Shown one piece after another: positions 10,426-20,513 of a stretch of 64,000 nucleotides of DNA. Under the pieces are notes generated by a model. It searched no databases. It saw only the letters and a list, made by a program, of their open reading frames with translations, and was not told where the DNA came from. Position 1 is the first letter of the stretch; every line of letters begins with the position of its first letter. Where the stretch lies: the NCBI GenBank assembly GCA_965153355.1, contig OZ231128.1:17050001-17114000 (forward strand). The letters are read 5' to 3'. A program made the translations under genes and the position numbers. This DNA comes from Flaccisagitta enflata. Taxonomy: Eukaryota; Chaetognatha; Sagittoidea; Aphragmophora.

Positions 10426-12257
10426 TTACTGCTCAAAGGTAAACATAGTTTTTTTTCCTAGGTGGTAAGAAAACAGTTCCTCATAAGACATATTCTTTTC
10501 TCGATCCACTGCATCTTGCAACGCGAAGGACGTCTTTCCTCAAGTATAATTCAATTTATTTGGCTTTATTGAGTTGTTTGCGGCTTAGACCGGCTGAGAC
10601 TAAGAATGAGGAAATATGAAGTTCAACAACCTGAAAGCGTCCCTCAAGTGTAAACCAAAGCATCACACCTATGCACCAAATGGCGCCATGTGCAATATGA
10701 ACTACCAGTAATGGCGACTGTCGCCGTGAGGAAAAAAGTCGTAAGCATTGGTCACTTTTCACGTTTTTATATTCAGCGATTGCAAATTTTTTTATTTGTC
10801 AGATCAAATCAAGAGCAATTGTATGTATTGATTGCACTGAAAATCAGAGAAAAATAGAATTAAGCCAAATGAGCTAGATTAGCTAATACACTCAAAATCA
10901 CTCAACCAGACAACCAGCTATACTCACCGAAATGGTTTCTTATATTTGCATGCTCTAATTAAAACATTTATTATATCTATCCTGTTTAAAATCAGAATCA
11001 AATTTATTACCCTATCAATTTCTTTGGAGGCCCTAATTGCTCGATTGAGATCTCGAACTTTCCCATAAGAAAATGAATACCATGTTTCTCTGAAATATGT
11101 CAAACAGTCGAAGACTGACACTTTTTTCTTGATGAAACTATTGTTTGGGACGGTTCTTTTGATTGGTATGAAGTATCTAGAATATAAGTACGATCATAAG
11201 ACTCCGCTGGCAGTTTCTTTCATTGAAGAAAAAAATCGTTCGTACTGAAATCAATCTTTCATTTTTGAAGATTACCGATCTCTAACAAATATAACCTCAA
11301 CAACCATTTCAAAGAATTGTTAGAACTTTTACATAGAAACAATCTAGTGTCTGCGACTTACAACGGGATATATGGCAGTTAATGCTGGTTTTTAGGTTGA
11401 ACGATTTTTTCTCTAGGAAAGTAATGAGCAAAATCTAAATACTCACAACTACTACCTAGGAAATAAGTTTGGAATCAACTTCTACCATAGATATCTTGGC
11501 TTTTCAAAAAAGCTAGAAGACTTTTAAAAAAAATAAAAAATCAATCAACATCAAAAAATCTTCAAGATGAGTTCAATCTGGGCTCTGTGGCTCAAACCGT
11601 TTAGAATTGGCAATCAAAAGAGTGAAAACTTTCATTTCCAAAATGGGTTAAAAAATATCGAGAATTATCTAAGAAAAAATTAGGGTTATCTTCTTCTTGA
11701 AATATCTCCACTTCTAGAAAAGCAAATAACTTTTAAAAAAAAGCAGATTAATCTACATCGAAAAATCTCCAAGATGAGCGCAATCTGGTTGCCGTGGCTT
11801 CAACCGTTTAAAATTGACAAGCAAAACCATGTAAACACTCCATGAAATGAAAAGCTGAAGATAACTGCTCACAGATGCCAGAAAAAGACCTTGCTTATCT
11901 GTGTGAAAATCTTTACAAACCACTCTCCACCTGGAAAACTGAAGATGTTAGTTAACACTTAACAGAAATGTCACATGAAGTGCTCATGCTACCAGAATCA
12001 TGTTTCAAACGAAATTCAATGGATAAATCAAAGCTTACCCTTTTTGATTCCAAACTTATTTCCTATTTCCTATTTCCTATTCTTATTTCCTATAGCAGAT
12101 GATGTGACAAGGAGAAAAAGCCTAACTCGCTTAAACAAGCCCGACCGGGCAACTATGACCGGGCAACTATGCGTCCTGACATTTCCACAGCCTTTGTAAA
12201 ATTTGCGTAGGATGATTATGCTCGTCAGATGGAAATAGTTACAAAGAGACTCAAAGA
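10426..12257. other. AT-rich non-coding DNA with one diverged duplication
   Basis: A block at about 11500-11620 (AGACTTTTAAAAAAAATAAA, CAAGATGAG, CAATCTGG, CAAACCGTTTA) recurs diverged at about 11715-11830. At 12134-12180 AACAAGCCCGACCGGGCAAC resembles the AACAAG end of the C-type PER copy at 46021-46345. No gene was seen. Confidence 0.55.
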
Positions 12258-12316
12258 TACTATCTAGAGCAAAAGTATGGCAACAGATGTTTTGAGTAAT
12301 ATCTCTGCTTAGAATA

Positions 12317-14089
12317 AACAAGGCCAACACCTATAAGTCGCGTGCAGGACAAAAATAACTGAAATGACCTGACACCTTAATGTATCTTTTTATCGAAAAT
12401 CAGACTTAAACCAGACTTAAACCAGACTCAAACCAGACCCAAACCAGACTCAAACCAGACTCAAACCAGACTCAAACCAGACTCAAACCAGACTCAAACC
12501 AGACTCAAACCAGAATTAAACCAGACCTAAACCAGACCTAAACCAGACCTAAACCAGACCTAAACCAGACATAAACCAGACATAAACCAGACATAAACCA
12601 GACTTGAACCAGATTTAAACCAGCAGACTTAAACCAGCAGACTTAAAACAGCAGACTTAAAACAGCAGACTTAAACCAGCAGACTTAAACCAGCAGACTT
12701 TAACCAGCAGACTTAAACCAGCAGACTTAAACCAGCAGACTTAAACCAGCAGACTTAAACCAGCAGACTTAAACCAGCAGACTTAAACCAGCAGACTTAA
12801 ACCAGCAGACTTAAACCAGCCGACTTAAACCAGCCAACTAAAACCAGCCAACTAAAACCAGCCAACTAAAACCAGCCAACTAAAACCAGCCAACTAAAAC
12901 CAGCCAACTAAAACCAGCCAACTAAAACCAGCCAACTAAAACCAGCTGACTTAAACCAGCAGACCTAAACCAGCAGACCTAAATCAGCCGACTTAAACCA
13001 GCCAACCTAAATCACCCAACTTAAACCAACTTAAACCAGCCGCCTTAAACCAGCCAACTTAAACCAGCGGACTTAAACCAGAGGACTTAAATCAGCAGAC
13101 TTAAATCAGCGGACTTTAACCAGCAGACTTAAACCAGCAGACTTAAACCAGCAGACTTAAACCAGCAGACTTAAACCAGCAGACTGAGACCAGCAGACAT
13201 AAATGACCAAAACATACCAAAAACCTTCAATGACTAAAAAACAAAAAAAAAAAAAAAAACAAAACAAAAAAAAAAACAAAAAAAAAAAAAAACAAAAAAA
13301 AAAAAAAAAACAAAAAAACCAAAAAACAAAAAACCAAAAAACCAAAAAACCAAAAACCCGAAAACCAAAAAACTGAAAAACCAAAAAAAAACAAAAAACC
13401 AAAAAACCAAAAAACCAGAAAACATAAAAGACCAAAACATACCAAAAAACTATGTTGAATGACCAAAAATGACCTGAAATGTTTCAAAATGGCTTAAAAT
13501 AACTTAAAACTATCTTAAATGCCCAAAAACGACACAAATGACTTAAATGAACAAAGTGACGTAAACGATCAAAAATGACAAAAAATGACTAAAAGCAACC
13601 AAAAATGACCAAAAGCAATCAAAAATGACCAAAAACAACAAAAAAATGACTCAAAATAACTCCAGATGACCCAAATAGACCAAAAACGACGCAAAAAAGC
13701 AAAGTGTCACTTAAAACCACAAAAGCCAAAAAGTAACTTAGAATGACTTAGAATGACTTATAATGACTTAGAATGACTTGTAATGACTTATAATGACTTA
13801 TAATAACTTATAATGACTTATAATAACTTAGAATGACTAAGAATGACTTAAAATGACTTATAATAACATAAAATGACAAAAAATGACAAAAATGACAAAA
13901 AATGACAAAATGACTTGATTGACTAAAATCAACAGAAAATGACTGGAAATGACTTAGAATGACTTAAAATGACATAAAATACCCTAAAATGACGTAAAAC
14001 GACGAAAAAAAGCAAAGTGTTACGGACGGACCGACGGACCGACGGACCGACAGAGCGGGTTATAGAGTCGCGTGCACGCGACTAAAAAA
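12317..14089 (-). mobile_element. Giant PER repeat carrying satellite arrays (A-type hairpin)
   Basis: Begins AACAAGGCCAACACCTATAAG and ends in the perfect palindrome AGTCGCGTGCACGCGACT plus A-run. Interior blocks, left to right: 11-bp repeats CAGACTTAAAC (12398-12620), 14-bp repeats CAGCAGACTTAAAC (12620-13200), an A-rich CAAAAAAC tract (13235-13430), GACCAAAAAT-type repeats (13440-13700), 10-bp AATGACTTAG repeats (13735-13990), and GGACCGAC units (14018-14060). It is the mirror image in order of the copy at 18031-19368. Confidence 0.88.
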
Positions 14090-14834
14090 TCATATAAAAA
14101 TCAATGAGGTTCTGAAACTGGATCAAATTTTTGCTCCAATGACGCAAATTGCATTCATCTAAGTCAAAGCGTTTAAAAATGACAGATAAAACAAGATTGC
14201 TACTTTAAATTAAAAATGGCAAAAACGATTGTAGCCAATTATTGAATGATGGCACTTTGACACATTGCGCTGTCACAAAGAAGCAATGGCACACAAAACA
14301 CAGTGTCAAATTTTTTTGTGGTTGGCTGGGGACAGCCCAAATCTCAAACCCTGCTTCGGTCTCAAACAAGGCAGCTACTAAGCAAGGGACATATGACTTT
14401 GGTTGCATGGCAAGGCTTAAAAGAATCACTCCTAAAGTCTAGAGGAAGATCTTGCCATCTTACCTAAAATCTCTTTATAAATGCATGCTGAGGACTTTGA
14501 AGGTTGTCATTGATGCCCAGGGAAGGAACGCCGTGTATTAAATATATTTTGCAATCATATTATGCATTATTTATTAAATATATAAATAAAGTCTTATGAC
14601 AGAAAATTTATGAAGGAAAATGAAGTGTTTCACAATACTTTTTGCATCATTATCAGGACAATAATGAAGCTGGAATGCTTTTAGTGGACATATTGTCTCT
14701 AAGGATACTTGGTGCATACATTTTTATCATATTATGACTTAAAATGCAATTTGAACCATGCGATTCACATGAAAACAAGCAAGAAAATGATGATTTTTAG
14801 TGATTTTCTGCTTACACTTTTTTTCATTTTCTGA

Positions 14835-14975
14835 GGTTGAAATTCTAAGAAAGCCAAATACAGGGAAATTTTGCATTTTGAAAAACATAGTTCTCTCTGT
14901 AATCGATTTGGGAAGAGAACTATGTTTTTGGTTTTTTCATTTTTTCATTTCCTATGCAAATTTAGAATTTCAACC
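14835..14975. ncRNA. 141-nt long hairpin with conserved pairing, copy 1 (function unknown)
   Basis: GGTTGAAATTCTAAG pairs with the TTTAGAATTTCAACC at the far end. Further in, AAATTTTGCAT pairs with ATGCAAATTT, and AAAACATAGTTCTCT pairs with AGAGAACTATGTTTT. The copy at 54002-54142 has exactly the same length and keeps every pair despite substitutions. It could be a transposon foldback rather than an RNA gene. No transcription evidence is available. Confidence 0.5.
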
Positions 14976-15528
14976 AGCCCTCTGTCAGTGACCAAAAATA
15001 TAATAAGTACAAATTTTCAAAGTAATTTTTTGGGTAACATTGGATAAACTTGGTCCTTTTGCTGAATGCATGCAAATTTTTCTTTTAAAGGTTATATCTG
15101 AGCCATCTCAATCATCTCTATTCACTTACTTTTGCATTTTCATTTATACATTTTTTCTATTTTGATCTTCTTTGAAACAGAGGAGGGAAGCCATCTTATG
15201 GTGTTGCCATACTTTTGCTCTAGATAGTAGGGATGCTTTGGTATTTTTTCTTATGACGGTTAGCAACGGTAAAACCTTTTTTTCTTGTGTATCTGCAATG
15301 GAAAACAATCTGTTTAGGATTTATCAGTGATTTAATGAAAACAGAATGACAGAGAGTATGGACTGCGACATTGATTTTGCAAGAGATGATAACGTTGGTC
15401 CTTGTCTCTTCAATAAGATTACATTTTGAAAGGAAACAAAATGATATGCGATGGAAAGGACCTCTAGACAAGTAGGCCAACGATATGTCCACCATGAATG
15501 AAAGTCTTTATTGATACAAGTTGAATGA

Positions 15529-15669
15529 AACAAGGCCGGATACACGGCAATCCAATCGCGGACGGTTGGGCAGGGGCTGTAATGCAAAAAAATCGCATGG
15601 AATTCAAAAATGTGACGGACGGACCGACCGACACGGCAAGGTGTAGAGTCGCGTGTCCGCGACTAAAAA
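15529..15669 (-). mobile_element. Short PER repeat copy (A-type hairpin)
   Basis: 141 bp: AACAAGGCCGGATACACGGC, GCGGACGGTTGGGCAGGGGC, a minimal GGACGGACCGACCGAC core, and the hairpin AGTCGCG-GACA-CGCGACT with AAAAA. It is among the shortest complete copies and shows the minimal unit of the family. Confidence 0.9.
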
Positions 15670-15693
15670 TGATTGACTGTGTGATAAGATCAA

Positions 15694-15784
15694 TGAATAG
15701 ATCATTTGATGTATGAGAGAATGATAAAGCTGGAATAGCTTTTTTTTTCTAAATGGAATTACTCTCTCCCCTATCGAGATTAAA
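15694..15784 (+). repeat. 91-bp direct repeat, left copy
   Basis: Identical by eye to 16280-16370. The pair flanks a 495-bp insert containing a 21-bp minisatellite. Confidence 0.85.
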
Positions 15785-16029
15785 CAAGTCATCCAAGGAT
15801 CGCACATGGTCAGCGGTACCCAATGCCCTGCTTGGAGTGATTTGCTGAAACGTGGAGTGAGAGCAGGGCAGCGGCCCCAAAGGGCCGATGCCCTGTAGGA
15901 CACAGGGGTGAAGTTCCATACATCCTCATATGGCATATTTGGGGTAATTTTCTGTGATATTCATTGGGAATTTTGTGTGTTTTTTTTTTCATTTTTCTGT
16001 CAATTTGCCATGTTATTCAATGAGAATTT

Positions 16030-16262
16030 CAGGTCTGAGAGGTTGGATTTAGGGCCCAAGAGGCTGGATTCGAGGCCCAAGAGGCTGGATTTGAGGCCCA
16101 AGAGGCTGGATTTGAGGCCTGAGAGGCTGGATTTGAGGCCTGAGAGGCTGGATTTGAGGCCTGAGAGGCTGGATTTGAAGCCTGAGAGGCTTGATTTGAG
16201 GCCTGAGAGGCCAGATTTGAGGCCGGAGAGGCTGGATTTGAGGCCTGAGAGGCTTGAGAAGC
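16030..16262 (+). repeat. 21-bp minisatellite (GAGGCCTGAGAGGCTGGATTT)
   Basis: About 11 units of 21 bp. Because the period is a multiple of three it leaves a spurious open frame of RLDLRPE repeats. A relative with a 20-bp unit is at 40975-41395, and both follow the motif ATGGTCAGCGGTACCC and a GGCAGCGGCCC block. Confidence 0.9.
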
Positions 16263-16279
16263 TTCAGAGGGGGGGACGT

Positions 16280-16370
16280 TGAATAGATCATTTGATGTAT
16301 GAGAGAATGATAAAGCTGGAATAGCTTTTTTTTTCTAAATGGAATTACTCTCTCCCCTATCGAGATTAAA
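16280..16370 (+). repeat. 91-bp direct repeat, right copy
   Basis: Partner of 15694-15784, same orientation. Either a short terminal-repeat element or a local duplication. Confidence 0.85.
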
Positions 16371-16423
16371 AAAGCAACATTCATTTTGCCAAATCTAAAC
16401 GAATTTAGTTACGAGGCTCAAGT

Positions 16424-16621
16424 TCATTGCGGTAGATTTTTGATGGCATTAATGACATCATCCTTTGATCCATCGACGTCATCTGACCAATCAGCTTCTT
16501 CCAATTCTGGAGGCAGTTCATTGAGTCTCACGTTTATGACGTCGTCTGGAGGCGGCGCAGTTTTTGATTCGTGGATGTAAAGTTTTTGTGCCTCGCGACG
16601 TTGCATCAAATTTGCCATGTG
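16424..16621 (-). CDS. Terminal coding exon of an unrecognised host gene (gene A)
   Basis: On the minus strand a pyrimidine tract and ...ATATATCAG precede 16621. The frame then reads HMANLMQRREAQKLYIHESK, an acidic stretch with PPELEEADWSDDVDG, and stops at TGA 16424-16426, 65 residues. Upstream, across a 391-bp intron, the exon at 17013-17207 ends in phase 0 and this exon starts in phase 0. Together they form a continuous charged helix followed by an acidic tail. I do not recognise the family. Balanced codon use and matching splice phases argue it is real rather than chance. Confidence 0.55.
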   Translation of the reverse strand, partial: HMANLMQRREAQKLYIHESKTAPPPDDVINVRLNELPPELEEADWSDDVDGSKDDVINAIKNLPQ

Positions 16622-17012
16622 CTGATATATCAGAGATGAGAAAAAAAATTTCAATGTTCCTTCAGGGTCTATTAAGTCTGTCACAGGTCACAGAACTGGG
16701 GTTATCAAGGTCATCATCACCCCCACCCATCAACAAGACAAATCCTCCACTAGGAGGCTAGAGGCCATGTTTTTGTTCAGAACTTTTTTTTTTCATGAGT
16801 TAAAGCCAAAAGGCAAGTTTGCCAAAGAGGATGGTGGCGTTGAGAGGAAAGGTCTGGGGCTCACAATGATTAATTTATGGGCCGTTGAGGTAGAGGGGAG
16901 CGTTATCCCAGAAACTAAAAACCGGAAATTGAATATCCACCATATAATTTGACCGTAGCATCATACAGCTCCATGTCTCATGAGTTTGCTATAGTCATAT
17001 ATCGCATCATAC

Positions 17013-17207
17013 CGTCATTTGTTGTTCTTTCATTTGCAGCCATTTTTCTCTCTGTTCTTTTTTGTCCTTTTCAGTTTGCTTTTGTACTCTTGAGTAGAAT
17101 TCGACGAGTTTCTTTGGCAGCGCGACTCCATTTTCGTCAAATCGTGGGGCAACCACAACACCGCCGCCAACCGCTTCCAAAGGTGATGCGTGGACCAAGG
17201 AATGAGA
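17013..17207 (-). CDS. Internal coding exon of unrecognised host gene (gene A); source of the neighbouring satellite
   Basis: A strong acceptor (TTTTTTCTGTTTCAG) at 17208-17209 and a GTATGA donor at 17012-17011 bound 65 codons in phase 0. The exon reads SHSLVHASPLEAVGGGVVVA, then DENGVALPKKLVEFYSRVQ, then a K/E/Q-rich helix ending KEQQMT. The first half of this exon plus its acceptor is repeated about eight times in the adjacent tandem satellite. Only this leftmost copy continues into an intact reading frame. The function is unknown. The coiled-coil-like helix continues into the next exon at 16621. Confidence 0.55.
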
Positions 17208-18030
17208 CTGAAACAGAAAAAAAAGAGATGAATGATCATTTTTTTGGTAGCGCAACTTTGTTTTCATTATATCACGGGGCGACAACGACTCCACCTCCAA
17301 CCGCTTCCAAGGGTGATGCGTGGACCAAGGAATGAGACTGAAACAGAAAAAAGAGATGAATGATCATTTTTTTTTTGGGCGCAACTTTGTTTTCATTATA
17401 TCATAGGGCAACAATAACACCGCCTTCAACCGCTTCCAAAGGTGATGCGTGGACCAAGGAATGAGACTGAGACTGAAACGGAAAAAAAGAGATGAATGGT
17501 CATTTTTTGGTAGCGCAACTTTGTTTTCTTTATATCATGGGGCAACAACAATGATGCCTCCATCCGCTTCCAAAGGTGATGCGTGGACCAAGGAATGAGA
17601 CTGAAACAGAAAAAAAGAGATGAATGATCATTCTTTTGGTAGCGTAACTTTGTTTTCTTTATATCACGGGCAACAACAACACCGCCTCCTACTGCTTCCA
17701 AGGGTGATGCGTGGACCAAAGAATGAGACTGAAACAGAAAAAAGAGATGAATGATCATTTTTTTGATAGTGTAACTTTGTTTTCATTATATCATGGGGCA
17801 ACAACAACACCGCCTCCAACCGCTTCTAAAGGTGATGCGTGGACCAAGGAATGAGACTGAAACAGAAAAAAAAAGATGAATGATCATTTTTATGGAAGCG
17901 CGACTTCGTTTTTGTCATATCAAGGGGCAATGACCATGCCGGCTTCCACCGCTACCAAGGGGGATGCATGCACCAAGGAGTGAGACTGAAACAGACAATA
18001 AGGAATCACGTTTTTAGTGGCGTGACTTCG
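17100..18030. repeat. 128-134 bp satellite built from a splice acceptor and exon fragment
   Basis: The TGGACCAAGG mark recurs at 17191, 17321, 17450, 17584, 17712 and 17840, with a diverged copy near 17969. Each unit, read on the minus strand, contains a pyrimidine tract, TTTCAG and the start of the gene A exon. The array continues at 19369-19546 and 32838-32893, because a PER copy and a BEL element were inserted into it. Confidence 0.9.
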
Positions 18031-19368
18031 TTTTTAGTCGCGTGTACGCGACTCTACAACCCGCTCCGTCGGTCCGTCGGTCCGTCGGTCCATCCGTCGG
18101 TCCGTCCGTCCGTCCGTCCGTCCGTCCGTCCGTCCGTCCGTCCGTCCGTCCGTAACACTTTGCTTTTTTGCGTCGTTTTTTGTCATTTTGGGTCGTCTGG
18201 AGTTATTTTGAATCATTTTTTTGGTGTTTTTGAGAATTATTGGTTGTTTTTGGTCATTTTTGGTCATTTTTTATCATTTTTGGTCATTTTGGTCATTTTG
18301 GTCATTTTGGTCATTTTGGTCATTTTGGTCATTTTTGGTCATTTTTGGTCATTTTTGGTCATTCTTGGTCATTTTTGGTCATTTTTGGTCATTTTGGTCA
18401 TTTTTGGTCATTTTTGGTCATTTTGGTCATTTTGGTCATTTTGGTCATTTTGATCATTTTGGGTTATTTTTGGTCATTTTTGGTCATTTTTGGTCATTTT
18501 TGGTCATTTTTGGTCATTTTTGGTCATTTTGGTCATTTTGGTCATTTTTGGTTTAAGTCTGCTGGTTTAAGTCTGCTGGTTTAAGTCTGCTGGTTTAAGT
18601 CTGCTGGTTTAAGTCTGCTGGTTTAAGTTGGCTGGTTTACGTCTGCTGGTTTACGTCTGCTGGTTTACATCTGCTGGTTTAAGTCTGCTGGTTTAGGTCT
18701 GCTGGTTTAGGTTTGCTGGTTTATGTCTGCTGGTTTAAGTCTGCTGGTTGAAGTCTGCTGGTTTAAGTCTGCTGGTTTAAGTCTGCTGGTTTAACTCTGC
18801 TGGTTTAAGTCTGCTGGTTTAAGTCTGCTGGTTTAAGTCTGCTGGTTTTGGTCTGGTTTAAGTCTGGTTTAAGTCTGGTTTAAGTCTGGTGTAAGTCTGG
18901 TTTAAGTCTGGTTTAAGTCTGGTTTAAGTGTGGTTTAACTACGGTTTTAATCTGGTTTAAGTCTGGTTTAAGTCTGGTTTAAGTCTGGTTTCAGTCTGGT
19001 TTGAGTCTGGTTAGAGTCTGGTTTGAGTCTGGTTTAAGTCTGGATTGAGTCTGGCTTGAGTCTGGTTTAAGTCTGGTTAATGTCTGATTTATATCTGGTT
19101 TAGGTCTGGTTTAGGTCTGGTTTAGGTCTGGTTTTGGTCTGGTTTTGGTCTGGTTTTGGTCTGGTTTTGGTCTGGTTTTGGTCTGGTTTAATTCTGGTTT
19201 AATTCTGGTTTGATTCTGGTTTGAGTCTGGTTTAAGTATGGTTTGAGTCTGGTTTGAGTCTGGTTTGGGTCTGGTTTAAGTCTGATTTTCAATAAAAAGG
19301 TACAATACGGAGTCAGGTCAGTTCAGTTATTTTTGTCCTGCACGCAACTTATAGGTATTGGCCTTGTT
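18031..19368 (+). mobile_element. Giant PER repeat carrying satellite arrays, inserted in the exon-derived satellite
   Basis: Starts TTTTTAGTCGCGTGTACGCGACT, then a CCGT array (18061-18152), TTTTGGTCA repeats of 9-11 bp (18180-18550), 14-bp GTTTAAGTCTGCTG repeats (18550-18850), 11-bp GTTTAAGTCTG repeats (18846-19290), and a unique 80-bp end finishing GGCCTTGTT. Both flanks are satellite units, and the units themselves show the uninterrupted target (CGTTTTTGTCATATC near 17905). Confidence 0.9.
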
Positions 19369-19546
19369 GTCATATCAAGGGGCAATGACCACGCCGAAAA
19401 CCACATCGAAAATGGATGTGTGATTGTTTTTTTGGAAGCACGACTCTGTTTTGTATCATAATCAACACCGCCTCCTATCACTTCTAAGGGAGATGCGTGG
19501 ACCAAGGAATGAGACCGAAAAGGAAATTTGATCATTTCTTTTATGG
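19369..19546. repeat. Exon-derived satellite, middle portion
   Basis: Continues the 128-134 bp array after the PER insertion, up to the target duplication TATGG (19542-19546) of the BEL element. Confidence 0.85.
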
Positions 19547-20450
19547 TGTTAGAAATGTATGTCTGTCCGTTTCTTAGGTATGTGTGCTTTTGTCTCTTTT
19601 GCGTGCTTTTGGCTTTTTCTCTTTCTCTACTATTCAATGCCCGCGTCTTTTGTTTCTTGCCGCTTTTTATATTGAACGCTAGATGGGTAACCATATGGTT
19701 GCGCCTTGATTTTGTGCCATTTGTTTTTACTACGTAGGCGAATATACGTAACTCGTCTTTCGTATCATCCAATTTTTGGATTGATTGATTTTATTTATTT
19801 ACGGCATTGCTTCTTAAAGTGATTGATTGATTTTTCATGATCGTTTGAATGCGCCCTTGGAATTCACTAATTTCAATAATCTCTCATCTTTTTATTGCAG
19901 ATAAACTGAACGGACAATTAACGTTAGTTTGACTTCGACAGACTGTGGTTGAAACCAACGAAAGTGGGCCTAAAAGTAAGTTTTATAAACGCGTCTTTGC
20001 TTTTATTAACGTTGTTTTTATCTTGTCTTCCGGTCTGTTATTTTTGTCCTTTGCCCTTTTGCATTTTTATCGCCGGATTTTAGTATGGTTTTTACCGCTT
20101 GCCCGATCAGCTTGCTATAGGGATGATATGGATGAATTTAATGGGATGGGCCGGGGCAGGGGCAGGTATTATCAGGTGGCATGGGCTCTGAAGAAGATGA
20201 ACATGTTGTCATGTGCTGTTTCTGTCCTTATTGTGTCCTGTCTCGATTTCATGTTATCTTTTGCGTTTGCTGATCACAATTAACGCCCACTTTCCCTTTC
20301 ATTTTTTCCCCTCTCTTCAGTTGTTGAAATTTTTATGGAATAAACGAGACGATCGCCTTCCTATTTTCCAATCGGCCAACTTTCTTTCACCACAAGTAAA
20401 GTCAGATAGACGCTCATAGACAGTGCCAGTTGAAACTCGCGTAAATTATA
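19547..20450 (+). repeat. 5' LTR of the BEL element
   Basis: Begins TGTTAGAAATG and ends GCGTAAATTATA. Inside are an acceptor-like TTTATTGCAG (19891-19900), a 75-nt exon-like stretch (19901-19975), a GTAAGT donor (19976) and a second acceptor, CTCTCTTCAG (ends about 20320). No primer-binding site complementary to a tRNA was recognised after 20450. Confidence 0.85.
19901..19975 (+). other. Exon-like segment inside the LTR with splice signals
   Basis: A pyrimidine tract plus TTGCAG on the left and AAAA/GTAAGT on the right are present in both LTR copies (second copy about 32275-32350). This could be a leader exon used to make a spliced message for the third ORF. That role is inference. Confidence 0.4.
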
Positions 20451-20513
20451 TTTCAACAATTTAAAAACGACTCGATCCTTTCCGTCTTCGACCTCCGAAA
20501 ACGAAATTGGACA

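Larger units (their letters stand above)
12260..15227. mobile_element. TIR element with TA target site, interrupted by a giant PER insertion
   Basis: The sequence at 12258-12285 is the exact reverse complement of 15202-15229, a 28-bp perfect inverted repeat whose outermost TA would be the target duplication. Removing the nested PER copy (12317-14089) leaves about 1.2 kb, including the 141-nt hairpin at 14835-14975. A Tc1/mariner-type non-autonomous element is inferred. The homologous block at 53780-54400 is a second, end-degraded copy. Confidence 0.6.

Noticed and set aside
12398-13200. Regular 11- and 14-bp repeats resembling a CRISPR array
   Set aside because: There are no unique spacers, the units abut, and the context is a eukaryotic satellite inside a mobile repeat.
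15908-16282. 124-codon plus-strand frame with RLDLRPE repeats
   Set aside because: Explained by a 21-bp minisatellite whose period is a multiple of three. No start context or homology.
18031-18160. PER ends as Helitron 3' termini (CTRR after a hairpin)
   Set aside because: A CTAA is present, but it overlaps the hairpin rather than following it by the usual spacing, and the other end lacks TC. A Helentron-type assignment fits better but is unproven.
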